From CATOSD01 sp034422735 (GTDB taxonomy: Bacteria; Chloroflexota; Dehalococcoidia; Lucifugimonadales; CATOSD01), in assembly GCA_034422735.1 (NCBI GenBank), contig DAOUJL010000073.1, positions 1-52,672 of the forward strand: a stretch of DNA of 52,672 nt, written 5' to 3'. The notes beneath the pieces were generated by a model, which had not been told where the DNA came from, searched no databases, and saw nothing but the letters and a program-made list of their open reading frames with translations. The position numbers were made by a program, and so were the translations under genes. This document shows, one piece after another, positions 1-7,746 of this stretch. Within the stretch, counting starts at the first letter, position 1; each line of letters starts with the position of its first letter.

Positions 1-330
1 ATCCAGGCAGCGTGCGAAAGAGCACAGAAATACAATAGCGAACAGGAAGAACATTATCGCAAACAGCAAGAACGACTGAAGCCGTTTACTGACGCTCATT
101 GGGGTAGTAGTAGTGCTGGCTACGTTAGCAAGCAACTATTTTGTGGCGATTCACCCGTTAGTATCGATGTCCGATGGGATGGGACTCAGTACACGCTGAG
201 TTGGACCATTTCGACAGAATCTTCACCAAGTTCTGAGTCCTTCGAATCGCCAGAGGAAGTCATGAAGTACGTGGAGGCCCTAGACCAATGGCTCCAACAG
301 CTTGCCGGAGCCAATAGGAAAACCCAGTAG
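1..330 (+). CDS. C-terminal fragment of an unrecognised protein (5' end outside window)
   Basis: Frame 1 is open from the first base to a TAG at 328-330, giving about 109 residues with no start codon, so this is the 3' end of a gene that begins upstream. The fragment opens with a charged, glutamine/glutamate-rich, probably helical stretch (residues 1-27). A short beta-like section with alternating polar and aromatic residues and an acidic C-terminal helix follow. No family is recognised. Base composition is lower in GC than the core genome, in keeping with the accessory nature of this end. That it is coding is supported only by the uninterrupted frame and its amino-acid composition. Confidence 0.5.
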   Translation: MQAACERAQKYNSEQEEHYRKQQERLKPFTDAHWGSSSAGYVSKQLFCGDSPVSIDVRWDGTQYTLSWTISTESSPSSESFESPEEVMKYVEALDQWLQQLAGANRKTQ

Positions 331-353
331 TAACTTTCCCCACGTGTGCCTCG

Positions 354-612
354 TGTTAGCGCCCATGTAAGAGTGACCGAAATCGCCGAAATAGAATTGA
401 CCCACCTGAGAGCAGAGTCATCATCTACGGAGAATCCGTGAAGGTGCTGTAGAGAGATTGTTGAAGGTGGGAGAAGATGAAATGTGCGGGGTGCTCGACG
501 CGGGAGATAGCCCAGAGGCTGGGCATTGCTCGAAACACGGTGCGTCCGTATCTGAATACACCAGAGGCGTTGGTGCCCACTCTGAGGAAGCGTCGGGCTT
601 CCAAGCTGCGCC
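354..612 (+). mobile_element. Truncated left end of an IS21-family insertion sequence with istA 5' remnant
   Basis: The stretch from about 354 starts TGTTAGCGCCCATG and continues with GTGACCGAAAT- and AATTGACCCACC-like motifs, the usual look of an IS21-family terminal region. Downstream, 477-612 encodes a helix-turn-helix (STREIAQRLGIARNTV) followed by RPYLNTPEA and ASKLRP, which match the N-terminus of IS21 transposase IstA. The expected IstA start (LKVGEDEM, from about 458) lies in a different frame, so the remnant is frameshifted. Nothing of the DDE catalytic domain or of istB is present. The element is dead, and its right edge near 600-615 runs into an opposite-strand pseudogene. Confidence 0.6.
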
Positions 613-1043
613 CGTCGTGGAGTGTGATGGTGGCGTCGAAGCGGCCCCTGCGGTGGAACTCCACGCGGGACCGGAGCCCGTCGGCGCCGGGGGACATCGA
701 GGCCGCGAGTCTGTAGACGGCGGCCACGGCGTCCATCCTGCGCATAAGCAGCGTTAGCCACTCCCTGGACATGGGGAAGGCCCGCACGAAGTCCGAGGGC
801 GCGTCGAAGCCCAGGACCCCGGCGGTCTGCCTGATGCCGCTTGACGGTGATGAAGTACCTCTGGCTCGACGATAGGTGGGCGGTGCCGTGCCTGAACCGC
901 CCGGCGATGCCGTCGGCCAGCAGCCCGGTCAGGGCGCGGTGGACGGTCGAGTGCGGCTCGCCCAGGATACCCGCCAGCTCCGTCGAGTCGGCGAAGGGCA
1001 GTCGGCTGAGGGCGTCGAGCAGTTGTCGGTCTGACGGGGCCAT
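590..1043 (-). pseudogene. Frameshifted, truncated replication-relaxation/MarR-like winged-helix protein
   Basis: Reading from ATG at 1043, residues 1-68 form a winged helix-turn-helix (LAGILGEPHSTVHRALTGLL) as found in MarR-like and replication-relaxation family proteins. Near 840 the sensible reading jumps frame: YFITVK is followed by GIRQTAGVLGFDAPSDFV and then FPMSREWLTLLMRRMDAVA in another frame. This looks like a one-base indel. The second frame runs through FDATITLHDGRS and loses meaning at about 600, where the IS21 fragment on the other strand begins. It is therefore broken twice, by frameshift and by truncation. Family assignment rests on memory of plasmid and integrative-element relatives and is moderate. 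Confidence 0.55.
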
Positions 1044-1144
1044 ATTCCCAGCGTATCAAGAGAGGGGAGTGTTGGGCAGCAGGGAGATGTCAGCGTCGTC
1101 ATACGCTGCGTTTGCCGGGAGTTTCTTGAAGAGTAACGCGAGTG

Positions 1145-2077
1145 CTAGTGCCAGGACACCGTGGCCGATTGCGGGCAAGCACGTAGCGTACCTTCCTTGA
1201 ACTGCACAGTCAGTTCAGCATGGTGCCTAATATCGCGGTTTGCTGCTCCCCATTTTTCTAACAAGTACTGTTCAAACCCGGTCGGTGACTCCAACGGGAG
1301 GCACAACTTTGACATTTGCTTTCCGTTGTAGGTCCAGCTGATTCGGCCTGTTTGTACATGATCTGCTGAGTAGTTCAAGAGCCATCCCCTACTGTACGCA
1401 AAGGCATTGACCCGGTCCGGAATGTTGGGAAGCGTGGGGTACCTTATCAATCCAATGTCCTCTAGGGCTAGCAGCCCTTCATCGGTAACTCCATTACTAT
1501 TATAGATTTCGTCACCCGGGTTGATAACCAAGGGAATCGTGTCTCTTGGGCCAAATTCAAACTCGAACCGCATTACTTGGAAGCGGCAAAGGTCGTGGAA
1601 GAGTCGGGCGTTTGATTTGTCCATATCCGCCAACATATTCACCGCCCTAGGGGAGTAAGTTCCGGGGGAATTCACTTCACCTGCCAGCAGTTGTGCCCAA
1701 AGCAGTGACATCTCTTCGTCGGACACCAAGCGCGCTTTATCCCTCCAGTTTGCAACCCAGTCGTCAGAGATCGGAGCTGAGTCTACCGTTTCATCCAGCA
1801 TAGGCAGTGCCTTGCACAGAATGTTTGCCAGGTTGACTATCGATGCTTTGCCGCCGTAGGTAGCCAGCATTTCCAGAACATTGGGGTCAAGGGGATTTGA
1901 TTCAATGTGGTCTGCCAGCCGACTAGCTAAAGCCAATTGTATTTCCGCTTTGGCATCGGCTGCCGCTTGGCGCCGTGTGAACGTCGGTCCAAATACTTTG
2001 CCAATGAGATCAAGGCCTGCCCTTCCTGCTTTAGCGCCTTCTGCGCCTGCATTGGCCATTGCTTCTATTTCGCTCAT
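1145..2077 (-). CDS. DUF2806 domain-containing protein
   Basis: This 310-residue soluble protein carries the hallmark of the DUF2806 family: an acidic stretch reading VSDEEMSLLWAQLLAGEV (about residues 117-134), followed by NSPGTYSPRAV and a helical segment. The N-terminus is a small amphipathic helix rich in Ala/Gly. The start ATG at 2077 has AGAGGT upstream at suitable spacing. DUF2806 proteins have no assigned biochemical role; I recall them mainly from accessory and defence-type loci. The gene lies 188 bp after the helicase gene on the same strand, so it may be the last gene of the cassette or a separate unit. No promoter was identified in that 188 bp. Confidence 0.7.
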   Translation of the reverse strand: MSEIEAMANAGAEGAKAGRAGLDLIGKVFGPTFTRRQAAADAKAEIQLALASRLADHIESNPLDPNVLEMLATYGGKASIVNLANILCKALPMLDETVDSAPISDDWVANWRDKARLVSDEEMSLLWAQLLAGEVNSPGTYSPRAVNMLADMDKSNARLFHDLCRFQVMRFEFEFGPRDTIPLVINPGDEIYNSNGVTDEGLLALEDIGLIRYPTLPNIPDRVNAFAYSRGWLLNYSADHVQTGRISWTYNGKQMSKLCLPLESPTGFEQYLLEKWGAANRDIRHHAELTVQFKEGTLRACPQSATVSWH

Positions 2078-2265
2078 GGTTGACCTCTTTGTTCTGGCTC
2101 AGCGGTGTTCCGGTCTTTGTTTCGAGCGTGCACACGCTCCCCTGACGCCACCACCATCTATGGACAGGATTCTGAAGGGAAGGTCGTTCTCCCACGGCAC
2201 GGGGTCCCAGGTCCTTTCGGGAATAGCTTCCGTTCGGCGGCCGGGACTCCACGCTCCAGAGCGCT

Positions 2266-5200
2266 TCATCTAGGCTCTGCCGACAAACCGTCCGGCCCGA
2301 CTACAAGCTCCCACGCCACTAGTTCCAAGTCCTCGACCGACGGTTGCCGGGTCTCTGGTCGCGCAATAGGACGGTCGAGGCCCTCCGTTCGTACAGCCTC
2401 TCGAAGCGCAGTCAGTGCCTGAACCACTTGGTCTATATCAGCACGAGTTGGCGCAAGCTGGTTCAGGACTCGAACCGGGTCCCGCATCCCCACGCGCCTG
2501 GTGGCGTCAGAAGGCAACGGCATTTCAACCCAATTGTTGAAGAATCTGAACAGCTCAGGCTGAGATTGCAGTAGGTCATCACGATTGAGGAACTGCCGGA
2601 TGCGTCTCGTGAAATTGTCAGATGTGACTGCTGATATGGCGTCCAGGTATGCCTGGCCGATCTGGTCGACGGCAGCTCTCAGAGGCTCCTGCAGGTGCCT
2701 GAAAGGGTTTTCGTCCGATGGGATGTCAAAGCGGTGCTCGTCTCTACCGGCCTCCACAATGGATAGGACATCGTTTGGCGATGTCATGGGCTGGGCCACG
2801 TTGCCCAGGGGGTAGAAGCGCCAGAACACTTCGCCTGACGCTTCTTCGGGCATTTTCAGCATGACGTAGACTCCGTTGGCCATGCCCTTCTTCACGCTGT
2901 AGACACCGTTGGGGATTTCCCTTACGTCCTCCGTGGCGAATTCCTTCATCATGTCCAGGTACCTGTTCAATAACTCTGCGCCCTCGTCCAGTCCCTGGCT
3001 TCGCTCTCCCTCGCGGTAGACCTGATCTGCCTGGACGCCACCGGCGCGCAGCTTCATCACCTTGTCCAGTTCCTTTGCCTCGATCTGCTCACCGAGCACC
3101 GAGGCGTCCAGAGCGACCGCATCCTCGATGGTCTCAATCTTCCTGGCCAGGTTCTGAACCAGATTCAGCAGGTCCTCCAGGCCGTCCTCGGGCATCAGGT
3201 TGTAGATGTACACCTTGTCGTGGGGAGAGAACAGGCGGTCGATACGACCAGCGCGCTGAATCATCCTCACTGGGTTCCAAGGCAGGTCGTAGTTGACCAG
3301 GAACTGGGCGTCCTGGAGGTTCTGACCTTCCGAGAGGACGTCAGTGGCTATCAACAACTCGATGCCCTGAGCTCTCAATGGCTCTATCTTCCTCAGCAGC
3401 GATGGGTCGTCCAGGGGTTCGGTCTCGCGATGGGCTGCCAGTGGTGCGAACCGCTCGAGCACCGAGCGCCGCCGATTCTGGTCATCTCCTCCAGTGAGCA
3501 GCGACATCCACCGTGCGTCCTCCAGATTGCTCTGAACGCGAACGTCGCCCTTCAAAGAGTCCACATCTCCGCCGAACTGCCTGAACAGGTGTTGAGCGGT
3601 GTCCTTGTACGTCGTGAACAGGGCGACCTTGGTAGGGTGTCCGTGGTCGTCCTCTTCAGGAAGCCCTTCGAGCAACTTGCGCACGGCTTGGGCCTTGGGA
3701 TCGCCCTGCTCCGCCAGCATCTCCTCCAGCCACTGAAGCCGAGTGAGCAACGTCTGAAGCCTGTCCCGGTCGAACTCCACATCCGCCTGTAGCCGCCCGC
3801 GCAGGTCCAGGTCTTCAGGCGCGGCGAGCTCCTGCTGCAATGCCGCCAATGCTCTGGGGTCCATGTCCTCCAGGTCCTGGTCGTGGTCTGGCAACGACCC
3901 TCCCAGCACACCCCGCAGCTTGTAAGCCTGCCTGGGCGTGAGGACACGTCCCTGGTCCAACCTCACCAGGAAGAGGTTTAGATAGTCCACGAGACTTCTC
4001 ACCGTGGACGTGAGTGCAGCCAGAGAACTCTCCATGCGCTTCAGCAGGATAGTGCGCATGATGCCGACGAAGTTTGCGTTGCGCTGCCTCAGTTGTGCGC
4101 TGGTCTCCCTCTCCCCCGTCTCTACGCCGTATTCGTCCAGGCGGTAGGCGGCGAAGTTGAGATGTTCGATGGCGTCGATAATGTCGTGGTAGATATTCCC
4201 ATACAGGCCTTGCAGGCTGTAGTCCACCGCCTTCGGTATCTCGTGCTCCGGGAAGCGCAGTGGCTGTCCGTTGACCTCCATGGTCTCTCCAGCTTCCTGC
4301 ATGGACCGGATGTCATGCCGGGTCCGACGAACCAGGGACAGCATCATAGTGTCAAGCAGGCCGGAGCCGGACTCTCCCTCTTCTATCGCCTGGAACGCCG
4401 TCTTCAGATTGGGTATTGGCCCTCGCCCCGCATACCAGGTGTCGTCTCCCCTGGTTATCAGCATGAGCTGGTGGTAAAGGTCCCATACCGAGTTGTTGAT
4501 GGGCGTGGCCGTCATCAGCACCACCCTGGTATCCGGCTTACCGCCTCGGATGATCTCCATGAGGGCACGGTAGCGCTTCGTCCTCGGATTACGAAAGTTG
4601 TGGGACTCGTCTACCAAGATGATGTCGTATTGGTCCTGGTAACGCTTCAGCTCGGCCCGGAGCCGTTGCCGTTGAACCGGTGATGGCTCCTCCTCGATGT
4701 CTGCTAGGCTGGGCAGCGACTCCATAGAAACCGTGGTGGCGATGATTCCCCACTCGGCGAACCTGTCGGCGCTCCAGTTGTCCTGAAGCTGGGCGGGGCA
4801 AACGATCAACGCCCGCGTCGAGGTCCTCGCACGTTGTGGGTCATCGCTACGTTGGTTGGCGAACTCTCGGAGGATGCCTAGCCCCTCGTAGGTCTTGCCG
4901 AGGCCCACGGAGTCGCACAGCATGGCTCCCCAGTGGCGCCGCAACAATGCGACGCAGCGTTGGACGGCCTGCTGCTGGAATCCGGCCAGCCTCCCCATGA
5001 CCTCTTCCGACAGGCCCATCTCCAGGAAGCGGCCGTAGGCTGCGTGAAGAGACTTGAGCATGACTTGCCAAGGGGTGAAACGCCTGCCGAACAGGACGCA
5101 CTCTTCCAGACGCTGGATGAACTGTGCCTTGCAGTCCTGGCCAAGCTCCCACTTCTCGTCGAACCACCCTTCCAAGTGCGCCGTTAGCTCGTGGTCGTAG

Positions 5201-5844
5201 GAGGCCAGGTTCAATTCGGAGTTCTCGGATAGCCCGCTCTTGGTAAGGTTGCTGGAGCCAACAGCTGCATACCGTCCCATCTCGCCGGAAAAGAGGTACG
5301 CCTTGGCATGAAGCCGGTTCCTAGGCGAGCGATGGTCCAGCACCTGTTCCGGCAGCACCCTGCCCTTATCGGACCCTAGGAATCGCCTGACCTCTACGCT
5401 GTCTCTTCTCAGAAAGTCGGCCAGCGTTGTGACGCGCTCCCATGCCGACAGGTCGAATGCCCCCGCTTCGGGAGTTACGCCTCGGGCTATGAGATGCCGG
5501 CGTTCCTCGTGGGTGAGCAGCAGCCAGGGATAGCCGCCTTCAAGGAAGGTGTACCAGTCTACCGATTCGGCGGGGCCTTGAAGCTCGTCATGGTCGCCGG
5601 GTTGGGTCAGCACGTCTCCCGGCCCGCGCCGATTCATGAAGGGCCGCTCCCCGAGCAGGAGTCGCACGTTGTGGGCACTGTCCATGGCATCCTTTAGCTC
5701 AAGGAAGCCGTCGGGGGTGAGGTAGGCTGTGGCGATGCGGATGTCTTGGGGGATTACACGGGCCAGCGCTCCGACAAGGTGCTCTCGCATCGACCCAGTG
5801 GTCGGCTCGTTGGCTATGGGGAGAACACTAGTGTCATCGGTCAT
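2266..5844 (-). CDS. PLD-nuclease/SNF2-type helicase fusion, predicted defence protein
   Basis: A 1192-residue protein that combines a phospholipase D-like nuclease module with a superfamily 2 helicase. The PLD half shows RLHAKAYLF (HxK, near residue 177) followed by GSSNLTKSGL. The helicase half shows Walker A VGLGKT (near 310), the DEAH-box variant DESH (near 410), TATPINNS (motif III), and ATDVLSEGQNLQ with QRAGRIDR (motifs V-VI, near 863). About 300 further residues have no recognised fold. The open frame extends 42 codons upstream, but the start is placed at ATG 5844 because it overlaps the TGA of the preceding gene (ATGA), which implies translational coupling. A SNF2-type translocase next to an adenine methylase resembles DISARM drmD/drmMI. 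The fused PLD domain could be the nuclease (inference), and neither drmA nor drmB is present. Confidence 0.85.
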   Translation of the reverse strand: MTDDTSVLPIANEPTTGSMREHLVGALARVIPQDIRIATAYLTPDGFLELKDAMDSAHNVRLLLGERPFMNRRGPGDVLTQPGDHDELQGPAESVDWYTFLEGGYPWLLLTHEERRHLIARGVTPEAGAFDLSAWERVTTLADFLRRDSVEVRRFLGSDKGRVLPEQVLDHRSPRNRLHAKAYLFSGEMGRYAAVGSSNLTKSGLSENSELNLASYDHELTAHLEGWFDEKWELGQDCKAQFIQRLEECVLFGRRFTPWQVMLKSLHAAYGRFLEMGLSEEVMGRLAGFQQQAVQRCVALLRRHWGAMLCDSVGLGKTYEGLGILREFANQRSDDPQRARTSTRALIVCPAQLQDNWSADRFAEWGIIATTVSMESLPSLADIEEEPSPVQRQRLRAELKRYQDQYDIILVDESHNFRNPRTKRYRALMEIIRGGKPDTRVVLMTATPINNSVWDLYHQLMLITRGDDTWYAGRGPIPNLKTAFQAIEEGESGSGLLDTMMLSLVRRTRHDIRSMQEAGETMEVNGQPLRFPEHEIPKAVDYSLQGLYGNIYHDIIDAIEHLNFAAYRLDEYGVETGERETSAQLRQRNANFVGIMRTILLKRMESSLAALTSTVRSLVDYLNLFLVRLDQGRVLTPRQAYKLRGVLGGSLPDHDQDLEDMDPRALAALQQELAAPEDLDLRGRLQADVEFDRDRLQTLLTRLQWLEEMLAEQGDPKAQAVRKLLEGLPEEDDHGHPTKVALFTTYKDTAQHLFRQFGGDVDSLKGDVRVQSNLEDARWMSLLTGGDDQNRRRSVLERFAPLAAHRETEPLDDPSLLRKIEPLRAQGIELLIATDVLSEGQNLQDAQFLVNYDLPWNPVRMIQRAGRIDRLFSPHDKVYIYNLMPEDGLEDLLNLVQNLARKIETIEDAVALDASVLGEQIEAKELDKVMKLRAGGVQADQVYREGERSQGLDEGAELLNRYLDMMKEFATEDVREIPNGVYSVKKGMANGVYVMLKMPEEASGEVFWRFYPLGNVAQPMTSPNDVLSIVEAGRDEHRFDIPSDENPFRHLQEPLRAAVDQIGQAYLDAISAVTSDNFTRRIRQFLNRDDLLQSQPELFRFFNNWVEMPLPSDATRRVGMRDPVRVLNQLAPTRADIDQVVQALTALREAVRTEGLDRPIARPETRQPSVEDLELVAWELVVGPDGLSAEPR

Positions 5845-6332
5845 GAGGCCGACCTTGAATCTGGTGAAGGCTTGGCCACGAGGCCGATAACCCGCTGTAG
5901 AATCCAGATCATTCTGGCCAGCCGGACAACGCATAGACCTGCAAAGAGAACAAGAGGGACTACCAACCACGTATTCGGCGCACTGTCACGATCCCAAATC
6001 ATGCAAACTATAGCGGTGAGCGTTAGCGCTCCTAAGAACCAGGTAGTTTGGAAGAACGTCCGCCAAAGAGCTGGGTAGTGTCGGCTGTTTCGCAACACAG
6101 CTAGACGTGGTGAAGAAACCGCATTCAGTGCAAATGAGGCCGAAGCCAGAGTAAAGCCCAGCAGCGTTCCCGAAACACCCGCCAGGGTTCGGTAGATATT
6201 GGCCCTATTTCCGTGTACGAGATCCTCTACCTGGCATTTTCCCTCGAAGAACATCCATATCGCCAATCCTGCGGCGAGTCCAACCGCAATGAGTGCATCC
6301 GCACCTAAGAAGTGCCGTTCCCAGAGCTTCAC
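5841..6332 (-). CDS. RexB-like four-TM membrane protein
   Basis: This 163-residue protein has four predicted membrane helices at about residues 11-29, 50-70, 92-112 and 121-144, with no enzymatic motif. Size, topology and several positions resemble phage lambda RexB: a conserved TLAGVSGTLLGF-type second helix is followed by RLAVLR, where RexB, as I recall it, has RLAKIR. RexB is an inner-membrane channel that depolarises the cell when RexA senses infection. The GTG start at 6332 overlaps the TAG of the upstream RexA-like gene by one base, and its own TGA overlaps the helicase ATG. The homology call is by eye and inferred; the membrane topology is clear. Confidence 0.55.
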   Translation of the reverse strand: MKLWERHFLGADALIAVGLAAGLAIWMFFEGKCQVEDLVHGNRANIYRTLAGVSGTLLGFTLASASFALNAVSSPRLAVLRNSRHYPALWRTFFQTTWFLGALTLTAIVCMIWDRDSAPNTWLVVPLVLFAGLCVVRLARMIWILQRVIGLVAKPSPDSRSAS

Positions 6333-7267
6333 TAAGACACACTCGCAGCTGCCGTCAATTCATCGTGCAAGTCATGATATGCCTCTTGGATTGCTTGAAA
6401 GGCTGCCGCAGGAACGAGTGCTCGGCTTCTTGGGTTCATGCGGACAATTGCCTTTGTTGAAATCAACTGGTCCTTCAGCAAGTCGATTGTCTCCACGCGG
6501 TCCGTGTCCTGGCACTTGCCGTGTACCTGCAACCGGTCTGCTCCCTCCCGCACGTCGCCGTTGCTGACTAGCTCCTTGAGGCCTCCTATCATGTTGGCCA
6601 GGAAGCCCGTGGAGGCTTCCCGTTGAGGTTTGAGGATGACTTGAAGCACCTTGGGGTTTTCCAAGACGCGGCCATTGGCAGCCAACGCATCGGCCAAGGA
6701 CGCGTGTGACTGCCTGACAACATCGACAAACGACGGCAGCACGCTGAGTTCCAGCACCCTCAGGTCGGAGAGTCGGTCTAGCTGTTTGGCCGCATCTCCT
6801 CTAAGAATCGCACTGAAGTTAGCCCTTGGAACGGCTTTCCCTGATTTGTCATGTAAGAAACTGCCGAGCCTGGATACCCTGGGGCCAAAGTGGTTGTATT
6901 CGGCTCCCACGATGTTGTCTGGGAAGAACACCACGTGGATGGCTTCTAGGAGTCCTGCATCAGCATCCAGAACCAGATCGCTGATATTGCCTGCCTGCTC
7001 CAACTGCGGTAGCCCATTGCGACGGACTCGCCCGAACTGCAACGTTATGTTGGGAACAGTGTGATGCCTTCTGACGCTCAAAGCATTGCCATCGGCGTCA
7101 AACTCATACCTACCGTGAGCATCATTCGTGAAGGGCAGAGAATCTATGGCGTCCAACCCGGGCGACGGATCAAAGGAAAGGGGTTGACCTCCCTCATCAG
7201 TGCCAATGTCTGCACGATAGAAATAGATTTTCCTTTCAAGAGTCCCCGGAGTGCTTCCAGTAACCAT
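6332..7267 (-). CDS. RexA-like protein (predicted infection sensor)
   Basis: A 311-residue soluble protein without enzymatic motifs. The middle resembles lambda RexA: a strand reading AIHVVFFPDNIVGAEYNHFG, then GPRVSRLGSFL, then a FSAILRGDA segment and an ELSVLPSF strand, with VLQVILKP further on. These parallel FLFVEGDTIGFARTVFGP, LTDFL, IEPLMRG and DIVIKPK as I remember them from RexA. RexA is a DNA-binding partner that activates the RexB channel. Supporting this, the next gene overlaps it by one base and encodes a RexB-like four-TM protein, the same order as in lambda. The start ATG at 7267 is preceded by AGAGAAC. The relationship is distant and was not tested by alignment software. Confidence 0.5.
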   Translation of the reverse strand: MVTGSTPGTLERKIYFYRADIGTDEGGQPLSFDPSPGLDAIDSLPFTNDAHGRYEFDADGNALSVRRHHTVPNITLQFGRVRRNGLPQLEQAGNISDLVLDADAGLLEAIHVVFFPDNIVGAEYNHFGPRVSRLGSFLHDKSGKAVPRANFSAILRGDAAKQLDRLSDLRVLELSVLPSFVDVVRQSHASLADALAANGRVLENPKVLQVILKPQREASTGFLANMIGGLKELVSNGDVREGADRLQVHGKCQDTDRVETIDLLKDQLISTKAIVRMNPRSRALVPAAAFQAIQEAYHDLHDELTAAASVS

Positions 7268-7342
7268 GAGCGTTCTCTAAGCGTCCTTTCGTGTTCTTCG
7301 TTCTCTTGCTATGTCCCTATCAGTGCTACCAGCGGCATCCTT

Positions 7343-7735
7343 CTACATCGAAACGATGCTCAATCCCTGCATACGCTCGAAGTGCTGTCTGTTGTTCGTG
7401 AGCAAGGTCAGATTGTTTGATATGGCAGTAGCGCCTATTAGGATGTCCATATCACCTATCAGGTTCCCTTCTCCGCGTAGCCTCGCTCTCTCCTCACCGA
7501 AGACCTGACAGGCTGCATCTTCCAAGGGGACCACCTCGACTGCCTTCAGGAACAGCCGCAACGCCTCCGCATCGGAGTCGGGGTTTCTGGACCGGGCCAG
7601 GCCATCGTAGAGTTCGGCCAGGGAGATAATGCTAAGGCCGACGCCTTCAGAGAGGAGTTCGTCGAGCCTCCTGACCGTCCTATCAGCCCTGTGCAGGTAG
7701 TCAATTGCCCAGTCTGTATCCACGAGGTACTCCAT
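7343..7735 (-). CDS. VapC-like PIN-domain ribonuclease
   Basis: A 130-residue PIN domain of normal VapC length. The acidic metal-binding residues are visible: D6 (LVDTDW), E41 (SLAELYDG), D95 and D97 (GDMDILIGA), followed by LLTNNRQHF, which closes the fold. VapC toxins are Mg2+-dependent RNases usually paired with a VapB antitoxin encoded just upstream. Here the start lies 11 bp after the stop of the methylase gene, and no VapB-sized frame exists on either side. It is therefore either an orphan toxin restrained by a protein elsewhere or an integral component of the cassette. It is certainly co-directional with, and probably co-transcribed with, the methylase and RexA-like genes. Confidence 0.85.
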   Translation of the reverse strand: MEYLVDTDWAIDYLHRADRTVRRLDELLSEGVGLSIISLAELYDGLARSRNPDSDAEALRLFLKAVEVVPLEDAACQVFGEERARLRGEGNLIGDMDILIGATAISNNLTLLTNNRQHFERMQGLSIVSM

Positions 7736-7746
7736 AACTTTGCTTG

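Noticed and set aside
2031..2252. 73-codon minus-strand frame upstream of the DUF2806 gene
   Set aside because: It overlaps the DUF2806 start in another frame, has no ribosome binding site and the translation is low-quality.
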